Source: Candidatus Sulfotelmatobacter sp. (lineage in GTDB: Bacteria; Acidobacteriota; Terriglobia; Terriglobales; Acidobacteriaceae). From it: a stretch of DNA of 35,834 nt. Shown one piece after another: positions 10,334-18,619 of this stretch (positions are counted from its first letter, which is position 1; each line of letters opens with the position of its first letter). The position numbers and the translations under genes were made by a program. The stretch spans positions 1 to 35,834 of the forward strand of contig JASHPL010000484.1 in the NCBI GenBank assembly GCA_030038125.1, in the 5' to 3' direction. Under the pieces are notes generated by a model that was not told the DNA's origin, searched no databases, and saw only the letters and a list, made by a program, of their open reading frames with translations.

Positions 10334-10549
10334 TCAGGCCGCCTTCTTTTTTGACGGGACCTTCGCACCCTTCTTGCGCGCTTCCGACAAGCCAATCGCG
10401 ATCGCTTGCTTGCGACTCTTCACCCTTCCGCCCTTGCCCCCTCTGCCGGAGCGCAGGGTGCCGTGTTTGCGTCTGCGCATGGCGCTTTCGACGCTTTTCT
10501 GAGCTGCCTTCCCGTATTTACGAGCACTGGATTTCTTTTTTGGTGACAT
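10334..10549 (-). CDS. Small highly basic protein, DUF6496-like
   Basis: ATG at 10549: MSPKKKSSARKYGKAAQKSVESAMRRRKHGTLRSGRGGKGGRVKSRKQAIAIGLSEARKKGAKVPSKKKAA. The SRKQAIAIxLSEARKKGAKVP signature is typical. Lys/Arg-rich. Confidence 0.8.
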   Translation of the reverse strand: MSPKKKSSARKYGKAAQKSVESAMRRRKHGTLRSGRGGKGGRVKSRKQAIAIGLSEARKKGAKVPSKKKAA

Positions 10550-10698
10550 CGAGTTTCTCCTCGTGCTGGTTAGAGTTTCGTGAGCCCATTGAAGGTTGCG
10601 CCGCAATCTACGGAGAGATCGAGAGTTGGTACCTTCTTATGTGCGTGCATTTACAGCTTAGACCGGATACTCCCCAGCTTATGCCACGAATAGGTTAA

Positions 10699-10722
10699 GA
10701 GCGCGAGGTGCTACGCGCGCTC
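10699..10722 (+). promoter_or_regulatory. Perfect 7-bp inverted repeat in the 5' leader of the SYLF gene
   Basis: GAGCGCG-aggtgctacg-CGCGCTC, about 12 nt upstream of the aaaaggag SD of the downstream gene. Confidence 0.35.
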
Positions 10723-10746
10723 AATGGGCGCAAAAGGAGTTATGGA

Positions 10747-11562
10747 ATGAGAGAACAAAAACTACATCTTTCGCGATTCGTGGCAATGCTGGCAGCGACG
10801 CTGCTAATTGCGGTAGGAATCTCGTGGTGTCAGAATCAGGATGAACAAAGTCAGAACAGCCAGAATGCACAAACCAAAAATCAGGCGGAGAATCCGGATC
10901 TGAATCCTCAGAACGAATCCTCCATAGAAAAGCGTGTGCACGCATCCGCGGTAGTACTGGACGAGATCATGGGCACACCCGATAAGTCCATCCCCGACAA
11001 GGTCATGAGCGACGCGAAGTGCATCGCGGTCATCCCTTCTACCGTGCGAATCGCAATTGGATTTGGCGGAGAACATGGCAAAGGCGTCGCGACCTGCCGC
11101 ACTGCGCACGGCTGGAGCGGTCCCGCTCCAATTTCGATTACCGGTGGTAGCTGGGGTTTACAGCTTGGTGGGGAAGCCGTCGATCTCGTCATTGTGGCGA
11201 TGAATAAGCGGGGAATGGATGATTTGCTTACTGATAAGTTCAAAATCGGTGGAAGTGCGTCAGCGGCCGCTGGCCCGGTGGGACGGAATGCCGGCGCCGA
11301 TACAGATTGGAAGCTGAGGGCAGAAATGCTGACCTACTCCCGGGCGCGGGGAGTTTTCGCCGGAATCAACCTCAATGGCGCTGCCATTAGCCAGGACAAG
11401 GATGAGACTCGCCTTCTTTACGGGCACATGTTTCCTTTCGCCGATATCTTGAATGGAAAGGTTGCGCCGCCTCACGGTACCGGCGTATTTGTCGCAGCCG
11501 TGACGAAATACTCTCGTCAGGCGGAGGGAAGAGAGAAAACCGGTGCTAAAGCTGGCGAATAA
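10747..11562 (+). CDS. Secreted lipid-binding SYLF (YSC84-related) domain protein
   Basis: ATG at 10747 follows aaaaggag; signal peptide (FVAMLAATLLIAVGISWCQ), then IPDKVMSDAKCIAVIPSTVRIAIGFGGEHGKGVATCR...GWSGPAPISITGGSWGLQLGGEAVDLVIVAMNKRGMDDLL. Confidence 0.92.
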   Translation: MREQKLHLSRFVAMLAATLLIAVGISWCQNQDEQSQNSQNAQTKNQAENPDLNPQNESSIEKRVHASAVVLDEIMGTPDKSIPDKVMSDAKCIAVIPSTVRIAIGFGGEHGKGVATCRTAHGWSGPAPISITGGSWGLQLGGEAVDLVIVAMNKRGMDDLLTDKFKIGGSASAAAGPVGRNAGADTDWKLRAEMLTYSRARGVFAGINLNGAAISQDKDETRLLYGHMFPFADILNGKVAPPHGTGVFVAAVTKYSRQAEGREKTGAKAGE

Positions 11563-11692
11563 AGACCGCCTCCCAGATCGTAATGCCTCTGACGATAGAG
11601 GCTAAAACGTAGGCGGTTCCGAGCAGTGCGCAGGTGTGGCCCCGTTTTGCAAGCTGCGAGGAAATGATTCTAATAGAAACGCGAATCATAAT

Positions 11693-11731
11693 TTGCCCCG
11701 TTGTCCTTGAACGAACAACGGGGCAATTTTT
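11693..11731 (+). terminator. Rho-independent terminator
   Basis: Perfect 12-bp stem TTGCCCCGTTGT / ACAACGGGGCAA with a 10-nt loop (ccttgaacga), followed directly by TTTTT. It lies about 130 bp downstream of the SYLF gene. Confidence 0.85.
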
Positions 11732-12435
11732 CTGTTCGACGCTTTTTGGTGGCTCTATGCCACTCGTCGAGACTTGCTCTTGTTGGACTCTTCGCCCTCA
11801 GCCTCTTTCGCCTTAGCAGTAGCTTTCGTCTAGTATTTGGCTCAGCTCCTGGAGGAGGTATCCCCAAGTACCTGAGTCGAACGCGAGAGGGGAGGTAGAC
11901 AACTAGCAAGTCATTCGCGATGTCTCGACAGCTCCGAAAGGTCCGGACTCGCCAGACATTGGGACCTTGGCTATTTTCGAATCTGATTGAATGGTGATCA
12001 TCTGAACTGGCCTTGTGCGCCGCCGACTTCAGGTGCACTCCGATACGCTCTTACACGCACTTCTCAATGAAAGTACAGAAGCGGCAGGATGGTTGGCGAC
12101 TCCTATGACGAGATATGCTGCGCTGCAGATAAAGGTTCTTCCAGAGACATACCCTCCTGTCAGGCAGGAGTCAGAACGGAACGTCCTGGCTCCTGCTTCT
12201 CGCCTTCTTGCTAAAGCTGGGTTGAAGACTGCTTTTGTAAGATTCGACCTGACAAATGCTGATGCAGCCGTTGGCAGCGTCCTAGCTGGGAAGGTCATGG
12301 CTTCACAGTCTGCTGAAAAGAACCCAAGTTTGTAATAATTGGGAAGGAGACAGCTATCCTTAGCTTAGCTCTAGCCTGCGCGTCCGGCGATAAGAAGGCT
12401 GCTGCGGCTTCAGGAGCGAGGTTCGGATTCGGTTT

Positions 12436-13143
12436 TCAAAGATCGAAAATGCGGTAAGTAGCAGGTGGATTCTGGGCCTGCAGCAAGGTAATCGCGACAT
12501 TGTGCACGGCAATGCCCCCCGCTGTCCGTCCCTCTAGTTGCCCATGATGAGCATGCCCATGCAGCACCAAATCGGCCCCGTGACGATCCACTACTTCGGC
12601 CAACCGTGAGGTACCGAGGAATGGAAATATTTCGAAGGGTTCGCCCTGGATGGTTGCGACCACAGGAGCGTAATGAAGCACAACAATACGTTTCTGGGTC
12701 CGCAGTTGGGCCATGGCGCGCTCCAACTTCAAAGCTTCGTCGACGGAGGCCTGCACGAATCTCTTGATCTCCGGCTCGCCAAACGACGTCAGCACGGTGG
12801 GTCCGAAGCCCCCGACGAAACCCTTGGTTCCCGCAAATCCGATGCCGTCACGCTCATAAGCCGTGCCGTCCAGCACTTTGATGCCCGCCTGCACCATCAT
12901 TTGCACCAGCTCGCCTTGTTTTCCGCTCTCGTAGTCATGGTTGCCAAGGACGACGACCGTCGGAACTCGCGTGCGCACGACCACGTTGAGGAGTGGCGTC
13001 ATTTCTTCGGGCAAGCCGCTGCCGGTCAGATCTCCGGCGACCACCAACACATCGGCAGAATCCCTCACGCGACCCAACTGGTCGAGCAGCGCGTTGTGAC
13101 TCGGTGCGGTGAAATGCAAATCGGCGGTTGCGGCGATTCTCAT
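12436..13143 (-). CDS. Calcineurin-like metallophosphoesterase
   Basis: All core motifs are present: TADLHF (DxH), VVAGDLTG (GDxxG), VVLGNHDYESG (GNHD), LHYAP and LHGHAHHG (GHxH). Confidence 0.93.
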   Translation of the reverse strand: MRIAATADLHFTAPSHNALLDQLGRVRDSADVLVVAGDLTGSGLPEEMTPLLNVVVRTRVPTVVVLGNHDYESGKQGELVQMMVQAGIKVLDGTAYERDGIGFAGTKGFVGGFGPTVLTSFGEPEIKRFVQASVDEALKLERAMAQLRTQKRIVVLHYAPVVATIQGEPFEIFPFLGTSRLAEVVDRHGADLVLHGHAHHGQLEGRTAGGIAVHNVAITLLQAQNPPATYRIFDL

Positions 13144-13937
13144 TGCGAGCCTGCGGACAGATTTTGCAGGCGCCGATTACGAAAATGAAGCAGCAGGTTG
13201 TCCAGGCCCCATTCCTTTACGTCAATTGCGAACATCTTTTCATCGATCAAACTGCCTCGAAACTGGGCCCTCGGATCGGGATGAGCAATGGCGTCTTCAA
13301 AGCGCCTTGTGAGTTCGCGCCAAACGTTTTGCGGGACATAAGAGGTTTGCGCCGGATACGCACAACGGAAAAATACGAGCGCCCAGAACAGCATCTCCCA
13401 ATGTTCTCCGGCCAGCAGAAGGATCCGTTGCCAATCGAGCCTGCCATGCCTGCCGTAGATGATATGTGCGATATCGGCACCGTCGAATCGTTCCCGGCAG
13501 GTCACAAAGAGTTTAGAGATGAGTAATTCCTCCGCTGCCAAGACCCTGCTCTGCACTCCTTCAATTAGGGCCGGAATGGCGCGCTCAATCCATGAATCGG
13601 CCACCAGAATTACGGCATTGCTCATGCCTGTGATCAGGTCCACGAAGTAGCTATTGCGATGCACTTTGTACAGCCAGACCGCATCGCAGATTTCGCACTC
13701 GAAACCCCGGTTGCGAAGGTGATCCAAAGCAACCTGCGCATTCGCAGCCGTCAGAAACAGATCCAGATCTTTTGTATTTCGGCTGATTCCGGTGTGCGCC
13801 TTAATAGCATAGGCTCCGGCAACTGCATAAGAAATACGGCCGTGTTCAAGAATGCTGAGCACCTCCCAGAACAGCGCCTGCTGTTCTTTGGGGATGATCG
13901 CAGGAACAGATGAAGTCTCTGCGACTTCATCTGGCAT
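13140..13937 (-). CDS. Nucleotidyltransferase-fold protein (MNT/AbiEii-like)
   Basis: ISYAVAGAYAIKAHTGISRNTKDLDLFL (DxD motif), NSYFVDLITG (third Asp) and AAEELLISKLFVTCRERFDGADIAHII. Likely start ATG 13937 with AAGGAG 11 nt upstream; the ORF extends to 14126. Its stop overlaps the next start (ATGA, 13140-13143). Confidence 0.8.
   Translation of the reverse strand: MPDEVAETSSVPAIIPKEQQALFWEVLSILEHGRISYAVAGAYAIKAHTGISRNTKDLDLFLTAANAQVALDHLRNRGFECEICDAVWLYKVHRNSYFVDLITGMSNAVILVADSWIERAIPALIEGVQSRVLAAEELLISKLFVTCRERFDGADIAHIIYGRHGRLDWQRILLLAGEHWEMLFWALVFFRCAYPAQTSYVPQNVWRELTRRFEDAIAHPDPRAQFRGSLIDEKMFAIDVKEWGLDNLLLHFRNRRLQNLSAGSQ
13907..13933 (-). repeat. Perfect 11-bp inverted repeat / hairpin just inside the nucleotidyltransferase start
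   Basis: CAGATGAAGTC-tctgc-GACTTCATCTG at 13907-13933. In the mRNA it begins just after ATGC of the start codon at 13937. Confidence 0.8.
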
Positions 13938-14163
13938 GGGTTTGCGTGCTCCTTGACACATACAAGTCTGCGATTCGATGCAGCCCTGGGAGCCGCGGTT
14001 GCGGAGCTTCGAATACTTGGTCAAGCGAGATGGAATCCCCCAGGCACGAAGCAGCGCAACCACAACGCCCTGGCGTATCCACGCGGATGCTAAGTTAGAA
14101 AAGAAGTGAGTCTCAAAGGGAACCAAACCGTCCGGCCACTTAGCGACTTGTCAGCTTTTTAGC

Positions 14164-15279
14164 TCAGTCGGCGGCAACATCGTGTTTGGGATTTTCGTTG
14201 TCTGGGCGCTTACTGCTTCGGTTGGAGGGCAGGCCCGCGTCACGAATCTTATACAGCAGAGCACGGTAGCTGATGCTCAATGTTCGCGCTGCCTGCTTAC
14301 GGTTCCAGTGGTGATGTTGCAGAACTTTTAGGATCACCTTGCGTTCCAGCTCCCGCACCGCCTGGCGAGTCAACTTCTTGAGCGAGATCTGCCCGTCGAC
14401 AGGAATTTCCGTATTGAAAAAATCAGGGCTGCGCGGCGCCAGATCCGAGGAAATCACGTCCTCGGTGCCAAGGATCACATAGCGCTTCACCAGATTCTCC
14501 AGTTCTCTGATGTTTCCCGGCCAGTGATACTTACTCAGCACCGTCATGATTTCGTTGGATAGCGGCTTCGCGCGGCAATTGTATTTGCGATTGTGGTATT
14601 CGAGGAAGTACGCCGCCAAGCCTGGAATATCGACCGCTCGCTCGCGCAATGGCGGCAAGTGAAGATTGACAACGTTAATCCGATAAAACAGGTCGGAGCG
14701 AAACGTTCCGTTCTCGACCTCCTGTTCCAGCTTGCGGTTGGTGGCGCAGACGACGCGCACCTCAACTTTCTTGTCTTCCTGCGCGCCAATGCGGCAGAAC
14801 TGCCCGTCCTGGAGCAGTTGCAGCAGCTTCGACTGCAGCGCCAGATCAAGCTCGGAAATCTCGTCAAGGAACAGCGTGCCACGATGCGCCATTTCTACGC
14901 GTCCGGGTTTTACGCCATACGCCCCAGTAAAGGCTCCCTTTTCGTAGCCAAACAGCTCGCTTTCCAGTAGTGTTCCTGGAATCGCCGGACAATTCACCTT
15001 GACCCACGGCCCGCTTCGCCAAGGAGATGCCGCGTGAATCATCCTGGCAATGATGTCTTTGCCGGTTCCGCTCTCGCCTTGAATGAGAACAGGAACATTG
15101 GCGCCAGCGAGCTTATTGAGCCGATCTCGCACGGCTCGCATCGCCTCGGTTCGGCCAAATACAATCTCTTCTGGTGGCATTTCTCCCAGGGGCTGGACAA
15201 GCGTGTTTGTGCCGCTCGCAGTCATGCGTCGTTTCCACTGTTTGGGGGAGAACACTTCACACTGCATGCGGAAAGCCAA
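14164..15279 (-). CDS. Sigma54-dependent transcriptional regulator without receiver domain (AAA+ and Fis-type HTH)
   Basis: GESGTGKD Walker A, ESELFGYEKGAFTGAYG (GAFTGA), GTLFLDEISEL Walker B, YHWPGNIRELENL and C-terminal HHHWNRKQAARTLSISYRALLYKIRDAGL. Confidence 0.94.
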   Translation of the reverse strand: MAFRMQCEVFSPKQWKRRMTASGTNTLVQPLGEMPPEEIVFGRTEAMRAVRDRLNKLAGANVPVLIQGESGTGKDIIARMIHAASPWRSGPWVKVNCPAIPGTLLESELFGYEKGAFTGAYGVKPGRVEMAHRGTLFLDEISELDLALQSKLLQLLQDGQFCRIGAQEDKKVEVRVVCATNRKLEQEVENGTFRSDLFYRINVVNLHLPPLRERAVDIPGLAAYFLEYHNRKYNCRAKPLSNEIMTVLSKYHWPGNIRELENLVKRYVILGTEDVISSDLAPRSPDFFNTEIPVDGQISLKKLTRQAVRELERKVILKVLQHHHWNRKQAARTLSISYRALLYKIRDAGLPSNRSSKRPDNENPKHDVAAD

Positions 15280-15426
15280 AGCGCCGCAGGGACGAACAAC
15301 CTCATTTGAAGTTTATCGTATGTCTTTCAAATCTACCAACTTACCAAAGACCCACAGGTGTGCGAAGAGGTAATTTCCGGGCGCACACAACAGTAACACA
15401 ACCCATAATTGGCATGGAAAAGATTT

Positions 15427-15798
15427 TCATGAGACGGAATTGGATTTCCGTTTTCGGGAACCATTGGCCGCCCTCGAGTGCAACAGTGGCCGGGAGAATT
15501 TCAGGCCCAGCAAATAGTATCCATCAGCTGGCATTCTGCGTACTGCCCGCGCACGAAGATCGCGGGAGGGTCGTGGTCGAAGTCCCAAGGCCGCAACAGG
15601 AATTTGCAGCCGAATTTGGCCCGCTGAAGGGATGGCTTTTCGAACGGCAATCAGCATGCCCCCAGCGCTGACGTTGAGAGCTGTAGCGAACTCCAACATT
15701 TCATTGCCTTTATGGTCGTAGCTGCGGATAAAGACCGGGATCGCAAGGGGTAATCTTGCCCATTTGCGCCTTTCTTTCGCCGCTTTGACCAGATTCAT
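15427..15798 (-). CDS. PilZ domain-like protein
   Basis: ATG 15798: MNLVKAAKERRKWARLPLAIPVFIRSYDHKGNEMLEFATALNVSAGGMLIAVRKAIPSAGQIRLQIP. It shows the RxxxR-like and N/DxSxxG PilZ pattern (ERRKWAR, NVSAGG). Confidence 0.8.
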   Translation of the reverse strand: MNLVKAAKERRKWARLPLAIPVFIRSYDHKGNEMLEFATALNVSAGGMLIAVRKAIPSAGQIRLQIPVAALGLRPRPSRDLRARAVRRMPADGYYLLGLKFSRPLLHSRAANGSRKRKSNSVS

Positions 15799-16049
15799 CG
15801 CCACAGCTCCCGAAGGGATCGATGAAAGTTTTAGCACCCGTGGGGCCAAAGACGGCGCAAAGACCGATGAAACACCCTCGATGGCTTTATAAAAACGGTC
15901 ACATTCGCCCTGAAACCCGCATCAGTGCGGGAAATGCCTTTGATTTTGTCCACTCGGACCTCATTTTAGAAGAATCAGGCTGTCGCACTGTCAATCCTGG
16001 GAAAGTGCAAGCTTTTGCTACACTTGGGTAATTCCAGCGACATTTTTCG

Positions 16050-16078
16050 TTGACAATCCTGAGGGGCTACAATACGAT
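16050..16078 (+). promoter_or_regulatory. Predicted sigma70 promoter for the histidine kinase/response regulator operon
   Basis: TTGACA (16050-16055), 17-nt spacer, TACGAT (16073-16078), 69 bp upstream of the kinase start. Confidence 0.6.
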
Positions 16079-16146
16079 TCCTTTTGCTGGCACTTTACTG
16101 AGAGTGGAGTGCCTCTCCTCCCCGTGCAAATCTGTGGGTTTTCTCA

Positions 16147-17088
16147 ATGGCCACTGCCCAGAAGTCTACGTGTGCGCCAGACGCGCCGGGAGCTTTGTCC
16201 GCCGCAGCGCATGCTGCCGTCTCGGCCTCACCCGCCGCCGATATTCCCAGTCCCGAGAATCTTGTTGGCGAGTACACGGAGCTGCGTGATCGACTGCAAC
16301 GGACGACCAATGCTCTGGCATCGGCAGCTCACGATCTGAAGACGCCTCTTTCGATTTTGAACGGCTACGTTGAGCTGCTTCAGACGGAAAAGCTTGGTCC
16401 CCTCAGTGAGCGGCAACGCGGTGTGCTTCGCGATATGCAAGCCAGCGGCAAACGGCTGCAGCAGTTCGTTCAAGATTTCCTAACTTATAGCGCGCTCGAA
16501 ACCGGCGGACTGCGCATGCGCTTCGAGCCAGGCAATCTCAATGACTGCCTCGGAGGAGTTTGCCGCCTCTGGTCCAATCGCTTTCAGGAGAAAGGCCTGG
16601 CCCTCTATTTTCTCGCCAATGAGAATGTGCCAGTGTTTCCTTTTGACGCTCCAAAGGTGGAACGCGTGGTTTCAAACCTGCTGGAGAATGCGTTCAAGTT
16701 CACCCCTGTCGGGGGAACGGTGTGGCTGCACGCGGAACCGCATATGTGGGATCGACGGACCGCTTCGCTCCCTTCGAACTCAGAGCGGCGACGTCAAGAT
16801 TTGAAGAATCCCAATTCGGTGAAAGTCAGTGTGGCCGACACCGGCCCGGGCATTCCGCCCGAGTTTCACCTGGAAGTTTTCGATGACTTCTTCCGCTTAC
16901 CATCCAACGAAAGCGAAGATGGGATGGGCCTGGGCCTAGCCATCTGTCGTCGCCTTATCCAAGCCATGGGTGGAAAAATCTGGGTAGAAAGCGAACCCGG
17001 TGGCGGCTGCAAGTTCTCGTTCCTGTTGCCCTACAAAAATGCTGCTCCCAAACCTGCCGCCTCTGGCGCGAAGGGAAAGGGGCGATGA
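16147..17088 (+). CDS. Soluble sensor histidine kinase (HisKA and HATPase_c)
   Basis: AHDLKTPLSILNGYVELL (H box), NLLENAFKFTP (N box), VADTGPGIPPE, DGMGLGLAICRRLIQAMGGKIWVES. No transmembrane segment seen. Confidence 0.93.
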   Translation: MATAQKSTCAPDAPGALSAAAHAAVSASPAADIPSPENLVGEYTELRDRLQRTTNALASAAHDLKTPLSILNGYVELLQTEKLGPLSERQRGVLRDMQASGKRLQQFVQDFLTYSALETGGLRMRFEPGNLNDCLGGVCRLWSNRFQEKGLALYFLANENVPVFPFDAPKVERVVSNLLENAFKFTPVGGTVWLHAEPHMWDRRTASLPSNSERRRQDLKNPNSVKVSVADTGPGIPPEFHLEVFDDFFRLPSNESEDGMGLGLAICRRLIQAMGGKIWVESEPGGGCKFSFLLPYKNAAPKPAASGAKGKGR

Positions 17089-18488
17089 AGCCAAGAGCCA
17101 AAATTCTACTGGTCGATGATGAACCGGGCATGCTGCGGTACATCAAGACCCTGCTCGAAGTCGACGACTACAAGGTGGAGACTGCCAGCACCGGTGAAGA
17201 AGCCGTGCAACGTGTCGAGAAGGGCTTCCAGCCCGACCTGGTATTGCTCGATGTGCTTATGCCCGGCATCGATGGCTTGCAGACTCTTGAACAGCTTCGC
17301 CGCGTGCAATCTGGCGTGAAAGTAGTAATGCTCTCTTGCGTCAGCGACACCCGCAAGGTTGTGCAGGCGATGAAACTGGGAGCACAAGATTACCTGACCA
17401 AGCCCTTTCAGAAAGCCGAACTTGATGCCGTCATCGATCTCAGCCTCGGACAGGGAAAAACCAATTTTAGCGGTGATGTAGAAGAACTCTCCGACGATGT
17501 GTTCTTCATCGCGGCCAGCCCCGAAATGCGCAAAATTCGTTCACAGGCTGCGCTGGTGGCGAACGTGGATATTCCCGTGCTTCTGCTGGGCGAAAGCGGC
17601 ACGGGCAAGGAAGTTCTCGCTCGCCTTATTCACAAGCTCTCGCCGCGCGCGCATCGCACGTTTCTAAAGGTAAATTGCGCCGCGGTTCCCGCTGACTTGC
17701 TGGAAAGCGAGCTTTTCGGATATGAACCGGGTGCATTTACCGGCGCAACCCATGCCAAGCCCGGAAAATTTGAGCTCTGCAATAAGGGCACAATCCTGCT
17801 CGATGAAATCGGCGAAATGCCCCCGCTTTTGCAGGCCAAGTTGCTTCACGTCCTACAAGATCAGCAGTTCTCACGGCTTGGCAGCCGATCCATCATCAAA
17901 GTTGATGTACGGATTCTCGCCGCTACCAACATCAACATTCCGGAGGCGCTGGCCACCAAGCGGCTCCGCGAGGATCTCTACTATCGTCTGAATGCATTTA
18001 CCCTACATTTGCCGCCGTTGCGCGAACGCAAAGAAGAAATTCCCATTCTTCTCAAGCATTCCATGACGCGCATGTCGGAACAATACGCGCGTCCGCCCCT
18101 TCCTCTATCGCCGGCGTTGTTGCAGGCATGTCAGGAGCATTCCTGGCCGGGGAATCTGCGTGAGCTTAATAATTTCTTGAAGCGCTATCTCATTCTCGGG
18201 GATGAAAGCCTGGCTGTCGCGGAGTTACTGCCGAAAAATGACGGCAATGGCGGAACACGGGGAGACGCCGCGCGGTCGTCGGAGCCGGGTGGCTTGAAGT
18301 CGCTGGCGCGCAGCGCCAAAGACGAAGCCGAAGCACAGGCCATTACCCGCGCCCTGGAGCAAACCAATTGGAATCGCAAGCAAGCGGCGGCCATCCTACA
18401 GATCAGCTACAAAGCTCTCCTGTATAAGATTCGCCAGTACGGAATCGCGGAGACGAAAACCCACCATAAGCTCTCTGCCGGCGCATAG
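17085..18488 (+). CDS. Sigma54-dependent response regulator (REC, AAA+ and Fis-type HTH)
   Basis: REC: KILLVDDEPGMLRYI...LVLLDVLMPGIDGLQTL...KPFQKAEL. AAA+: GESGTGKEV, GAFTGA and LLDEIGEM. HTH: TNWNRKQAAAILQISYKALLYKIRQYGI. ATGA overlap with the kinase stop. Confidence 0.95.
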   Translation: MKPRAKILLVDDEPGMLRYIKTLLEVDDYKVETASTGEEAVQRVEKGFQPDLVLLDVLMPGIDGLQTLEQLRRVQSGVKVVMLSCVSDTRKVVQAMKLGAQDYLTKPFQKAELDAVIDLSLGQGKTNFSGDVEELSDDVFFIAASPEMRKIRSQAALVANVDIPVLLLGESGTGKEVLARLIHKLSPRAHRTFLKVNCAAVPADLLESELFGYEPGAFTGATHAKPGKFELCNKGTILLDEIGEMPPLLQAKLLHVLQDQQFSRLGSRSIIKVDVRILAATNINIPEALATKRLREDLYYRLNAFTLHLPPLRERKEEIPILLKHSMTRMSEQYARPPLPLSPALLQACQEHSWPGNLRELNNFLKRYLILGDESLAVAELLPKNDGNGGTRGDAARSSEPGGLKSLARSAKDEAEAQAITRALEQTNWNRKQAAAILQISYKALLYKIRQYGIAETKTHHKLSAGA

Positions 18489-18619
18489 CGATCTTTCAGG
18501 CTTAGGCAGCCCAGAAGGTCTTTCGAAAATTCATGCGGGGACGGCCGCCTGCAATTTTCGCGCCCGGTTGGGGGCGCATTCGCGTGAAACTCTGCGATGA
18601 ACTGATCAGACGCGTTTCT

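Noticed and set aside
12015-12335. 106-aa ORF as an intact gene
   Set aside because: No SD, no confident family match, odd composition; kept only as a possible decayed gene in the findings.
15988-16015. Possible -24/-12 sigma54 promoter (TGGGAAAGTGCAAGC) upstream of the kinase
   Set aside because: GG-N10-GC spacing fits, but the -24 (TGGCAC) and -12 (TTGC) consensus do not; a better sigma70 promoter is present at 16050.
18560-18577. Inverted repeat GCGCCC-ggttgg-GGGCGC between convergent genes
   Set aside because: Hairpin is plausible but lacks a T-tract on either strand; not called as a terminator.
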